Source: Clostridia bacterium (GTDB lineage Bacteria; Bacillota; Clostridia; Oscillospirales; CAG-272). From it: a DNA stretch of 6,383 nucleotides. The DNA lies in contig JAFQWT010000013.1 in NCBI GenBank assembly GCA_017407375.1, positions 1-6,383 on the forward strand, in the 5' to 3' direction. Positions within the stretch are counted from its first letter, which is position 1, and the number at the start of each line of letters is the position of its first letter. The notes below the pieces were generated by a model that did not search any database, was not told where the DNA came from, and saw only the letters and a program-made list of their open reading frames with translations. Made by a program: the position numbers and the translations under genes. Below are positions 1 to 5,329 of the stretch, in pieces.

Positions 1-390
1 CCCCTCGCGGCGGCCTACCGCCGTATGGGCTTCACCCTGGCCCTGCCGGCCGGGGCCAATGCCCTCACCCCGGGGGCCGAGGTCTTCTCGCTCCTTGCCG
101 AGGAGCCGCCCGCCCTTCTGCCGACAGAGGACCGCGCCCTTCTCTACTCCCGCCTTGGCGGGGCCATGAGCCGCGCGCTTTTTGACTTGACCCTCGACAC
201 CCTGGAGGACACCTGCTTTGGGGCGGTCCTTGGGGAGGAGGCCGCACTGCTTTATCGCCGTGACCCGCGCCGGGCGCTGGCCGTGAGCCGCGGTCTTACG
301 CCATTTTACCGCGTGTGCCCCGCGGCCGAGGTGCTGGTCCTGCCGCTTGGCGGCACCGTCCCCATGATCCCCGAGCCGTTACCGAGGTGA
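1..390 (+). CDS. C-terminal part of a possible GNAT-type N-acetyltransferase (5' truncated)
   Basis: The frame is open from the first base of the window to a TGA at 388-390, so 129 codons are visible and the true start lies to the left. The first residues, Ala-Ala-Tyr-Arg-Arg-Met-Gly-Phe, resemble the 'A..lYrrlGF' segment near the end of GNAT acetyltransferase domains, where the helix after the acetyl-CoA site runs into a final strand. About 110 residues follow this motif. They are rich in Leu, Ala and Pro, contain no membrane segment or cysteine cluster, and I do not recognise them as a domain. If the GNAT reading is right, this would be an acetyl-CoA-dependent N-acetyltransferase with a C-terminal extension and unknown substrate. 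The ATG at 25 sits inside the motif and has no ribosome site, so it is not the start. The gene ends 2 nt before the cyclo-ligase start, which implies co-transcription. The GNAT call rests on one short motif; other folds are possible. Confidence 0.45.
   Translation, partial: PLAAAYRRMGFTLALPAGANALTPGAEVFSLLAEEPPALLPTEDRALLYSRLGGAMSRALFDLTLDTLEDTCFGAVLGEEAALLYRRDPRRALAVSRGLTPFYRVCPAAEVLVLPLGGTVPMIPEPLPR
384..390 (+). promoter_or_regulatory. Ribosome binding site of the cyclo-ligase, overlapping the upstream stop codon
   Basis: GAGGTGA lies just before the ATG at 393 and includes the TGA stop of the upstream gene (388-390). This supports 393 rather than the in-frame ATG at 315 as the start. It also suggests translational coupling, because a ribosome terminating on the upstream gene would stop on top of this site. 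The spacing to the ATG is short, about 2-4 nt depending on how the core is drawn. Confidence 0.6.
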
Positions 391-392
391 GC

Positions 393-968
393 ATGACGAG
401 CATCAAGGACGAAAAGAGCGCCCTGCGCGCCCTGTACAAAGAAAAGAGAGAGGCCATGCCGAGGGAGGAGCGTGCCGTGCTTGACCGCGCGGTGTGCGAT
501 ACGCTGGCCGCGGCCTCCTCCTACCGCCACGCCTCGGTGCTTTTGGGGTATGCGCCCCACGGTGCCGAGATCGACGTTACCCCCCTGCTCCGCAGGGCGC
601 TGGCCGAGGGAAAGCGCGTGGCGCTCCCCCGCTCCGCGCGCGGCGGCGAGATGACCTTTCATTATATCTCCTCGTTAGAGGAGCTGGCCCCCGGACTTTA
701 CGGGATCCAAGAGCCGCCCGAGGGCTGCCCCGCTTACGCGGGAGAGCCCGCCTCGCTTTGCCTTGTGCCCGCCTTTGTGTTTGACCGCGAGGGCTTCCGC
801 ATTGGGTACGGCGGCGGCTACTACGACCGCTTTTTGCGCGGCTACGGCGGCACCGCCATCGGTGTCATCTACCGCGACCATGTAAGAGAGAGACTTCCCC
901 GTGGACGCTATGACCTCGCCGTGACGGCGCTGGCCACCGACCGCGGGATCCTACCCATAGAACGATAA
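393..968 (+). CDS. fau: 5-formyltetrahydrofolate cyclo-ligase (5,10-methenyl-THF synthetase)
   Basis: This is a cytosolic enzyme of one-carbon metabolism. It uses ATP to convert 5-formyltetrahydrofolate to 5,10-methenyltetrahydrofolate, returning this storage or inhibitory folate to the active pool. The 191-residue product has the usual length for the family. The N-terminus has the typical helix with K8, L11 and R12 (the K..LR start of the family). The signature Gly-Tyr-Gly-Gly-Gly-Tyr-Tyr-Asp-Arg sits at residues 138-146 and forms the phosphate/substrate loop. It is preceded by a Pro-Ala-Phe-Val-Phe-Asp segment that fits the conserved 'vPg.aFd..G.RlG' stretch. An in-frame ATG at 315 would add 26 residues that overlap the upstream gene and match nothing in the family, so I chose 393, which has a GAGGTGA ribosome site. 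It is the middle gene of a three-gene plus-strand operon, with gaps of 2 nt upstream and 15 nt downstream. The symbol fau is one of several in use (ygfA in E. coli, yqgN in B. subtilis). Confidence 0.93.
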   Translation: MTSIKDEKSALRALYKEKREAMPREERAVLDRAVCDTLAAASSYRHASVLLGYAPHGAEIDVTPLLRRALAEGKRVALPRSARGGEMTFHYISSLEELAPGLYGIQEPPEGCPAYAGEPASLCLVPAFVFDREGFRIGYGGGYYDRFLRGYGGTAIGVIYRDHVRERLPRGRYDLAVTALATDRGILPIER

Positions 969-971
969 CCC

Positions 972-976
972 GAGGT
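972..976 (+). promoter_or_regulatory. Ribosome binding site of the zinc-ribbon gene
   Basis: GAGGT lies 7 nt before the ATG at 984, in the 15-nt gap after the cyclo-ligase stop. It fixes the start of the next gene and leaves no room for a separate promoter in the gap. Confidence 0.65.
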
Positions 977-983
977 ATTACCG

Positions 984-1658
984 ATGATACTCAACCCGAA
1001 AACCACTCACGTGGCCTACCGTTGCCCGCGGTGCGGCTACATCGTCCGCGGGCTGGCGGGCGCCTTTGGCCTTGGCGCGCAGGACATCCTGCGCCTGCGC
1101 TGCTCCTGCGGCTGTGAGGAGCAGATGACGATGCTGGGCACCGCCGACCGCCGCGTGCGCCTGACCGTGCCCTGCCTCCTTTGCGGCAAGGACCACCACT
1201 ACACCCTCTCCGACACCCTTTTTTACGGGCGGGACATCTTTCACCTGGCCTGCCCCTATACCGACCTTGACATCGGCTTTTTGGGGCGGGACGAGGAAAA
1301 GCTTTGCGCCGCCGCCGATAAGAGCACCGAGGAGCTGACAAAGCTCTACGAGGAGCTTCTCAGCAAGGGGGCCACGCCCCTTGAGGAGGACGAGGACTGT
1401 GACCGCGCCACCCCCGACGACGAGGAGCCCTTCTTCCCCGATGCGCAGATCCATGACATCGTGCGGTTTGTGGTCAAGGAGCTGGAGGCCGACGGCAAGA
1501 TCGACTGCCCCTGCCGCGGCGGCGAGTACGAGGTGGAGATGACGGCCGAGGGGATCCGCGTGTTTTGCCCCACCTGCGGCGCCTCCTTCCTCTTTGCGAC
1601 CAACAGCGTGTCGGCCGCACAGGATTTTTTGGCGTGCGAGCATCTTGAGCTGAAATAA
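984..1658 (+). CDS. Uncharacterised cysteine-rich protein with two zinc-ribbon-like ends (CpXC-like N-terminus)
   Basis: The 224-residue product has no signal peptide or membrane segment and should be cytosolic. It has two cysteine-rich modules. The N-terminal one has Cys-Pro-Arg-Cys at 14-17, Cys-Ser-Cys-Gly-Cys at 40-44, Cys-Leu-Leu-Cys at 64-67 followed by His-His at 71-72, and C90. This spacing recalls CpXC-type domains, which are predicted metal binders of unknown role. The C-terminal module has Cys-Pro-Cys at 175-177, Cys-Pro-Thr-Cys at 195-198 and C218. Between them lie a helical segment and a very acidic linker (about residues 132-150). Fifteen cysteines in a cytosolic protein strongly suggest structural zinc (inference). 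It is the last gene of the folate cyclo-ligase operon, with a good ribosome site and a terminator 3 nt after its stop. I do not recognise a specific family function; nucleic acid or protein binding would be guesses. Confidence 0.85.
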   Translation: MILNPKTTHVAYRCPRCGYIVRGLAGAFGLGAQDILRLRCSCGCEEQMTMLGTADRRVRLTVPCLLCGKDHHYTLSDTLFYGRDIFHLACPYTDLDIGFLGRDEEKLCAAADKSTEELTKLYEELLSKGATPLEEDEDCDRATPDDEEPFFPDAQIHDIVRFVVKELEADGKIDCPCRGGEYEVEMTAEGIRVFCPTCGASFLFATNSVSAAQDFLACEHLELK

Positions 1659-1661
1659 GAA

Positions 1662-1694
1662 AAAGGCAATTTGAGCAATGCTCAAATTGCCTTT
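1662..1694. terminator. Bidirectional hairpin terminator between convergent genes
   Basis: A perfect 15-bp inverted repeat has arms at 1662-1676 and 1680-1694 and a loop of only three bases (AAT). The outer pairs are A-T and the centre carries GGCAATTTGAGC. On the minus strand the stem is followed by a T-rich tail (TTCTTATTT). On the plus strand the terminal T's lie at the base of the stem and a short CCCCTT follows. It starts 3 nt after the zinc-ribbon stop and ends 4 nt before the amidase stop, so it can serve both convergent genes. Confidence 0.85.
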
Positions 1695-1698
1695 CCCC

Positions 1699-2262
1699 TT
1701 ATACGCCGTAATAGCGGCGCAGGCCGTTGTAGATCCCGCGGGCGATAAGGCGCGGGTTCTCGTACATGAAGGTGGCCTCGTAGGGGTTGGTGCTGAACCC
1801 GATTTCCAACAGGACGGCAGGCATCGGGCTCCTCCTGAGGATATACAGCCCCGGGCGGAGCTTAACGCCGCGGTTCCGAAAGCCCGTGGCCTCGGTGAGA
1901 GTGGTAAGCACCGTCTCCGCGATGCGGTAGGCGGGGGAGGCGGTTGAAAAGACCAGCGCCTCACTGCCGCCGACAAGGGGGGACTCTGCCGAGTTCGTGT
2001 GCAGACTCAAAAGAAGATCGGCGCCGAACTCCCGCGCCCCCGCCACCCGCAGGCGCAGACTGTCGGCCCCCGACACACCGAGCGAGGTCGTGGGGGTGGG
2101 GCGCGAGAGGCGCGCCTCAAAATCAGGATCGGCCCGAAGAAGCTCGTAAAGCTCCACCCCGATGCGATACACAAGGTCCTGCTCGCGATAGCCGTTTCCC
2201 TCGGCGCCCGCGTTGGGATTTTGCGGGTTGTGCCCTTGGTCGATGTAGATCCGTATCGCCAT
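1699..2262 (-). CDS. N-acetylmuramoyl-L-alanine amidase, Amidase_3 catalytic domain only, no signal peptide
   Basis: This is a zinc hydrolase of the Amidase_3 family, which cuts the amide bond between N-acetylmuramic acid and L-alanine in peptidoglycan. The 187-residue product is essentially one catalytic domain. The expected residues are present in order: H11 in Ile-Asp-Gln-Gly-His-Asn, E27, H88 in Leu-Ser-Leu-His-Thr-Asn, and the catalytic-type E153 in Val-Leu-Leu-Glu-Ile-Gly-Phe-Ser-Thr-Asn. The protein begins directly with the first strand of the fold, so there is no signal peptide, lipobox or membrane anchor. No wall-binding domain (SPOR, LysM, SH3) follows the fold. The start is fixed by a strong AAGGAGGA site upstream. 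Enzymes of this layout without an export signal occur as phage endolysins and as mother-cell lysis amidases such as CwlC of B. subtilis. No phage genes are visible here, which favours the second idea, but this is inference. Specificity for a particular peptidoglycan is unknown. Confidence 0.92.
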   Translation of the reverse strand: MAIRIYIDQGHNPQNPNAGAEGNGYREQDLVYRIGVELYELLRADPDFEARLSRPTPTTSLGVSGADSLRLRVAGAREFGADLLLSLHTNSAESPLVGGSEALVFSTASPAYRIAETVLTTLTEATGFRNRGVKLRPGLYILRRSPMPAVLLEIGFSTNPYEATFMYENPRLIARGIYNGLRRYYGV

Positions 2263-2267
2263 AACGT

Positions 2268-2275
2268 TCCTCCTT
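2268..2275 (-). promoter_or_regulatory. Strong ribosome binding site of the amidase
   Basis: Read on the minus strand this is AAGGAGGA, a nearly perfect Shine-Dalgarno sequence with about 6 nt between the core and the ATG at 2260-2262. It decides the start of the amidase and predicts efficient translation once transcribed. Confidence 0.85.
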
Positions 2276-2294
2276 AAAATACGCTTTTATTCTC

Positions 2295-2302
2295 ATTTTA
2301 TG
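2295..2302 (-). promoter_or_regulatory. Candidate -10 element of the amidase promoter (possible sporulation sigma type)
   Basis: Read on the minus strand this is CATAAAAT. It is 7 of 8 to the sigma-E -10 consensus CATACAmT. It also fits the CATA core of sigma-K promoters, with one mismatch later in the element. The TAAAAT within it could equally be a weak sigma-A -10 box. Its position would give a 5' leader of about 26 nt. No convincing -35 box stands out: there is an AC about 15-17 nt upstream, which is nearly uninformative, and the sigma-A -35 position reads TCACAC. Low confidence. Confidence 0.3.
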
Positions 2303-2313
2303 CCATAGAAAAC

Positions 2314-2320
2314 AGAGGTG
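2314..2320 (+). promoter_or_regulatory. Ribosome binding site of the TtcA-family gene
   Basis: AGAGGTG ends 7 nt before the ATG at 2328 and fixes that start. The promoter of this gene must lie in the same 65-bp divergent gap or inside the start of the amidase. TTTTAT at 2297-2302 could be a -10 box, but I cannot pair it with a good -35 box. Confidence 0.7.
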
Positions 2321-2327
2321 TGACTCT

Positions 2328-3065
2328 ATGAAAGAGATCCAAAGGATCCTGAGCTTTATGCGCCGTGCGGTGGACGACTACGGCATGATCGCCGATGGTG
2401 ACCGCATTGCCGTTGGCATCTCGGGGGGCAAGGACTCCCTCACCCTACTGACAGGGCTCAGTGAGCTGCGGCGCTTTTATCCCCACCCCTTTACGCTGGT
2501 CGGCGTGACGGTGGACATGGGCTTTCCGGGGAGCGACTTTGGCGCGATCGCGGAGTTTTGCCGTGAGCGCGACATCCTCTACCACGTGGAGCGCACCGAC
2601 ATTGCTAAGATCATCTTTGAGGAGAGAAAGGAGCCAAACCCCTGCTCTCTCTGTGCCCGCATGCGGCGGGGCGTCCTCCATGGGGCGGCCAAGGAGCTGG
2701 GGTGCAACAAGGTGGCACTCGGCCATCATTTTGACGATGCGGTCGAGACCTTTATGCTCAACCTTTTCTTTGAGGGACGCCTCGGCTGCTTTTCCCCCGT
2801 TACCTACCTATCCAACCGTGACCTCACCATGATCCGCCCGTTGCTGTACGCCAAGGAGAAGGACGTGGAGTATTTTGTGAGAAGGAACCCCCTGCCCATT
2901 GTCGAAAGTCTCTGCCCCGAGGACAAGCATACCGAGCGCGAGAGCATGAAGGCCCTGCTCCGCACGCTGGAAAGGAAAAACCCCGGCCTCCGCCACCGTA
3001 TCTTCCACGCGATGTGCGAGGGGCGCATCGACGGCTTTTGTCCCTCGGGCCGCTTGCCGGAATAA
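2328..3065 (+). CDS. ttcA: TtcA-family PP-loop ATPase, probable tRNA 2-thiocytidine synthetase
   Basis: TtcA enzymes adenylate cytidine 32 of certain tRNAs with ATP and replace its oxygen with sulfur, using an oxygen-sensitive [4Fe-4S] cluster. The 245-residue product has the complete family layout. The PP-loop Ser-Gly-Gly-Lys-Asp-Ser is at residues 32-37. Pro-Cys-Ser-Leu-Cys is at 105-109 (C106, C109), followed by an Arg-Met-Arg-Arg-Gly helix. Gly-His-His-Phe-Asp-Asp is at 132-137, and a third cysteine, C196, lies in Ser-Leu-Cys-Pro. C106, C109 and C196 match the three cluster-binding cysteines of E. coli TtcA (C122, C125, C222). The protein is shorter than the E. coli enzyme, as is usual for clostridial members. 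TtuA/Ncs6 relatives have extra zinc fingers, which are absent here. TilS is less likely because of the CxxC pair. The start has a good ribosome site. The gene is divergent from the amidase, convergent with ligA, and monocistronic. The exact modified base in this lineage is inferred from the family. Confidence 0.88.
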   Translation: MKEIQRILSFMRRAVDDYGMIADGDRIAVGISGGKDSLTLLTGLSELRRFYPHPFTLVGVTVDMGFPGSDFGAIAEFCRERDILYHVERTDIAKIIFEERKEPNPCSLCARMRRGVLHGAAKELGCNKVALGHHFDDAVETFMLNLFFEGRLGCFSPVTYLSNRDLTMIRPLLYAKEKDVEYFVRRNPLPIVESLCPEDKHTERESMKALLRTLERKNPGLRHRIFHAMCEGRIDGFCPSGRLPE

Positions 3066-3066
3066 G

Positions 3067-3094
3067 AAAAAAGGCACCTACGGGTGCCTTTTTT
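3067..3094. terminator. Symmetrical terminator between ttcA and ligA
   Basis: Six A's, GGCACC, a TACG loop, GGTGCC and six T's form a perfect 12-bp inverted repeat (arms 3067-3078 and 3083-3094). On the plus strand the loop is C(UACG)G, a member of the stable UNCG tetraloop class. It begins 1 nt after the ttcA stop. Because both sides carry A/T tracts, it also works on the minus strand as the terminator of ligA, whose stop codon lies 44 nt away. Confidence 0.93.
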
Positions 3095-3137
3095 GCATTG
3101 TTTTGTTTACGTTATTGCGTTTTTTCTGAGGGGAGTG
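3095..3137. other. Short AT-rich spacer after the ttcA/ligA terminator
   Basis: These 43 bp lie between the hairpin and the ligA stop. They contain TTGTTTAC (3103-3110) and GCGTTTTTT (3118-3126). A similar arrangement occurs upstream of ligA at 5262-5284. No gene or clear promoter is seen; it would form the 3' untranslated part of the ligA message. Confidence 0.4.
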
Positions 3138-5147
3138 TCAGCTCTCCAGCATAGCAAGGAGAGCGGCCTCATCAATGACGGGAACGCCAAGCGAGCGGGC
3201 CTTGGTAAGCTTGCTCCCCGCGGCCTCCCCCGCCACAACGTACGAGGTCTTAGCGGAGACCGAGCCCGAGACCTTGCCGCCCGCGGCCTTGATGCGCTCG
3301 GAGGCGTCCTCCCGCGTCATGGTGGGGAGAGTGCCCGTGAGAACGAAGGTGAGGCCCGCCAGGGTCTCGGCCGGAGGGGCCTTGACGGCATCCCCGAGGA
3401 CGCCCGCCGCAAGGAGAGCATCGCAGAGGGTGCGCGCCTCCTCCGAGGCGAAGAACTCCAGCAGGTTGGCGGCGGTGATCTCCCCGATATCGGGGACGGT
3501 GCAGAAGTCGTCAAAGGTAGCAAGGAAGCAGGCCTCCAGAGTGCGGAAGCGCGCGGCAATGGCCTCAGCGGCGACAACGCCGACCTGGCGGATCCCCAGC
3601 GCAAAGAGGAGGCGCTCCAGCCCGCGGGCCTTGGAGGCCTCAATGGCGGCGATCAGATTTTCGGCGCTCTTCTCACCCATACGGTCAAGGTCGGACACGT
3701 CGGAGGCACGGAGGCGGTAAAGGTCGGCAATGCCGCCGATCCTGCCGTTTTCCAGAAGGAGCGAGATGATGGCGGGGCCGAGGCCGTCAATGTCCATGGC
3801 ATCCCGCGAGGCAAAGTGGATGATGGCGCGGGCGCGCTGAGCGGGGCAGCCCGCAAAGACACAGCGGATGGCCGCCCCCTCCCCGCCCGCATCGCGGACC
3901 ACGGGATGGCCGCAGGAGGGGCAGACCTCAGGCATGGCAAAGGGCACCTCCCCGCCCGTGCGACGCTCGGGCAGGGAACGGACGATCTCGGGAATGATGT
4001 CGCCCGCCTTTTGGACGATCACGCGGTCCCCGATGCGAACGTCGCGCTCGTTGATGAAATCGATATTGTGGAGGGTGGCGCGGCTGACCGTGGTGCCCGC
4101 AAGGCGCACGGGGGCGAGGCAGGCGGTGGGGGTGAGGACCCCCGTCCGACCGACGGCGATCTCGATCCCTTCAAGGGTGGTCTCCTGCTGCTCCGGAGGG
4201 TATTTGTAGGCAATGGCCCACTTCGGGGTGGCGGTGCCCTCCCCAAGGGTGGCACGGTCAGAGAGGCGGTCGGCCTTGATGACGGCGCCGTCCATATCGT
4301 AGGAACGGCTCTCCCGCATCGTACCGAGGCGTTCAACGTGCGCCCAGGCCTCCGCAAAGCCCGTAACGGTCCTTCGGTCGGGAAGGACGGTAAAGCCGAG
4401 GGCGGCCAGACGGTCTAACACCTCCGTGTGGGTCGCGGGAGCGTGACCGTCGGCATACAGGTCACCCTCCTGGAGGTTAAAGATAAAGATGGAAAGGCGG
4501 CGCGAGGCCGTCACCCGCGGGTCCAGCTGACGGAGAGAGCCGGCCGCCGCGTTGCGGGGGTTGGCAAAGCGGGGCTCCCCTGCGGCCTCGCGCGCCTCGT
4601 TCAGGGCGGTAAAGACCTCGCGCGGCATATAGACCTCGCCGCGCACGCAAAGATAGGGGAGCGGCTCGGCAAGGGCCAGGGGAACGTTGCGGATGGTGCG
4701 GATGTTTTCGGTCACGTCCTCACCGACAAAGCCGTCACCGCGGGTGGCGCCGCGCACAAGCACGCCGTTCTCATAGGTGAGACTGACCGAAAGTCCGTCG
4801 ATCTTCGGCTCAACGGAATAGGAGCATACCTCGCCAAGGGCGGCATCGGTACGGCTACAGAAGTCGGAAAGCTCCTCGGCCGAAAAGACGTCGCCAAGGC
4901 TGCCCATCTGCACGCGGTGGACAAACTTCTGAAAGCGGTCGGAGGCGGCGCCGCCCACGCGCTTTGTGGGAGAGGTGGGGCTATCGAACTCCGGGAAGGC
5001 CGCCTCCAGCTCCTGAAGTGAGCGGAAGAGGGCATCGTACTCAAAGTCCGAGATGGTGGGAGCGTCCTCCTCATAATAAAGGCGTGCGTGATGCGCGATC
5101 CTCTCGCGGTATTCCTCGATCTTCCGTTTGGCTTCCTCGCGTTCCAT
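3138..5147 (-). CDS. ligA: NAD+-dependent DNA ligase LigA
   Basis: LigA seals nicks in double-stranded DNA during replication and repair and uses NAD+ to form the enzyme-AMP intermediate. The 669-residue product is full length. In order it shows the N-terminal Ia helices with Tyr-Tyr and Asp-Phe-Glu-Tyr-Asp (residues 24-38), which bind NMN; His-Arg-Val-Gln-Met-Gly-Ser-Leu (77-84); and the adenylation motif Lys-Ile-Asp-Gly with catalytic K115, the same number as in E. coli. Then follow Met-Asp-Gly-Ala-Val-Ile-Lys (285-291), the Pro-Lys-Trp-Ala-Ile-Ala-Tyr-Lys motif (308-315), the OB fold with Gly-Asp-Ile-Ile-Pro (382-386), a zinc finger of C409, C412, C429 and C434, the helix-hairpin-helix region (about 450-570) and a C-terminal BRCT domain (about 594-669). 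I chose the ATG at 5147, which has GGAG 7 nt upstream. An upstream TTG at 5192 lies inside the promoter spacer, so it cannot be the start for that transcript. The gene appears monocistronic. Confidence 0.98.
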   Translation of the reverse strand: MEREEAKRKIEEYRERIAHHARLYYEEDAPTISDFEYDALFRSLQELEAAFPEFDSPTSPTKRVGGAASDRFQKFVHRVQMGSLGDVFSAEELSDFCSRTDAALGEVCSYSVEPKIDGLSVSLTYENGVLVRGATRGDGFVGEDVTENIRTIRNVPLALAEPLPYLCVRGEVYMPREVFTALNEAREAAGEPRFANPRNAAAGSLRQLDPRVTASRRLSIFIFNLQEGDLYADGHAPATHTEVLDRLAALGFTVLPDRRTVTGFAEAWAHVERLGTMRESRSYDMDGAVIKADRLSDRATLGEGTATPKWAIAYKYPPEQQETTLEGIEIAVGRTGVLTPTACLAPVRLAGTTVSRATLHNIDFINERDVRIGDRVIVQKAGDIIPEIVRSLPERRTGGEVPFAMPEVCPSCGHPVVRDAGGEGAAIRCVFAGCPAQRARAIIHFASRDAMDIDGLGPAIISLLLENGRIGGIADLYRLRASDVSDLDRMGEKSAENLIAAIEASKARGLERLLFALGIRQVGVVAAEAIAARFRTLEACFLATFDDFCTVPDIGEITAANLLEFFASEEARTLCDALLAAGVLGDAVKAPPAETLAGLTFVLTGTLPTMTREDASERIKAAGGKVSGSVSAKTSYVVAGEAAGSKLTKARSLGVPVIDEAALLAMLES

Positions 5148-5154
5148 AGACAAG

Positions 5155-5158
5155 CTCC
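5155..5158 (-). promoter_or_regulatory. Ribosome binding site of ligA
   Basis: GGAG on the minus strand stands 7 nt before the ATG at 5145-5147. Together with the promoter just upstream, it decides between this start and the longer in-frame reading from 5192. Confidence 0.75.
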
Positions 5159-5180
5159 GTCCTTTGTTTTCTTCCCTTTT

Positions 5181-5209
5181 ATTGTACCGCAAAAGCCCTC
5201 CCTTGTCAA
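5181..5209 (-). promoter_or_regulatory. Near-consensus sigma-A promoter of ligA
   Basis: Read on the minus strand, TTGACA (5204-5209) is a perfect -35 box. TACAAT (5181-5186) matches the -10 consensus at five of six positions, and the spacer is exactly 17 nt (5187-5203). Transcription should start near 5174-5175, giving a leader of about 27 nt that contains the GGAG ribosome site. This is the clearest promoter in the window and predicts constitutive expression of ligA. Confidence 0.88.
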
Positions 5210-5272
5210 GCCGAGGGGCAAAGTTTCCTCCCGCCGCGGGGCGCTCTTATTTTGGAAAGTATTGTTTACAAA

Positions 5273-5292
5273 TATCGCGTTTTTATGCGATA
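5273..5292. repeat. Small inverted repeat in the gap between the aminotransferase and ligA
   Basis: TATCGC (5273-5278) and GCGATA (5287-5292) form a 6-bp inverted repeat with an 8-nt AT-rich loop. It lies just beyond the aminotransferase terminator and about 65 bp upstream of the ligA -35 box. It could be a second weak hairpin or a dyad operator. The arms are short enough that chance is a real possibility. Confidence 0.3.
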
Positions 5293-5295
5293 AGT

Positions 5296-5329
5296 ATGAA
5301 AAAAGTCCGCTTTCGCGGACTTTTTTCAT
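5296..5329 (-). terminator. Symmetrical terminator of the aminotransferase gene
   Basis: A perfect 15-bp inverted repeat (arms 5296-5310 and 5315-5329) contains GTCCGC/GCGGAC flanked by six A's and six T's. On the minus strand the loop is GAAA closed by C-G, a stable GNRA tetraloop, and the stem runs straight into a T tract. The aminotransferase stop codon (5326-5328) lies inside the hairpin, so the gene ends within its own terminator. It should shield ligA from read-through. Confidence 0.92.

Noticed and set aside
315..392. Upstream in-frame ATG that would lengthen the cyclo-ligase by 26 residues
   Set aside because: The extra residues overlap the upstream gene and do not resemble the family N-terminus. 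The ATG at 393 has a ribosome site and gives the normal length.
978..1976. Minus-strand open frame (332 codons) across the zinc-ribbon gene, the terminator and the end of the amidase
   Set aside because: It crosses a strong terminator and two well-supported genes in other frames, and its translation is low-complexity without motifs.
3084..4418. Long plus-strand open frame (444 codons) opposite ligA
   Set aside because: It lies in exact codon register with ligA on the other strand, is Gly/Ala/Arg-rich with no recognisable motif, and begins inside the terminator. In GC-rich genes this frame stays open because TTA, CTA and TCA codons are rare on the sense strand. LigA is unmistakable. The frame at 4428-5021 is the same effect.
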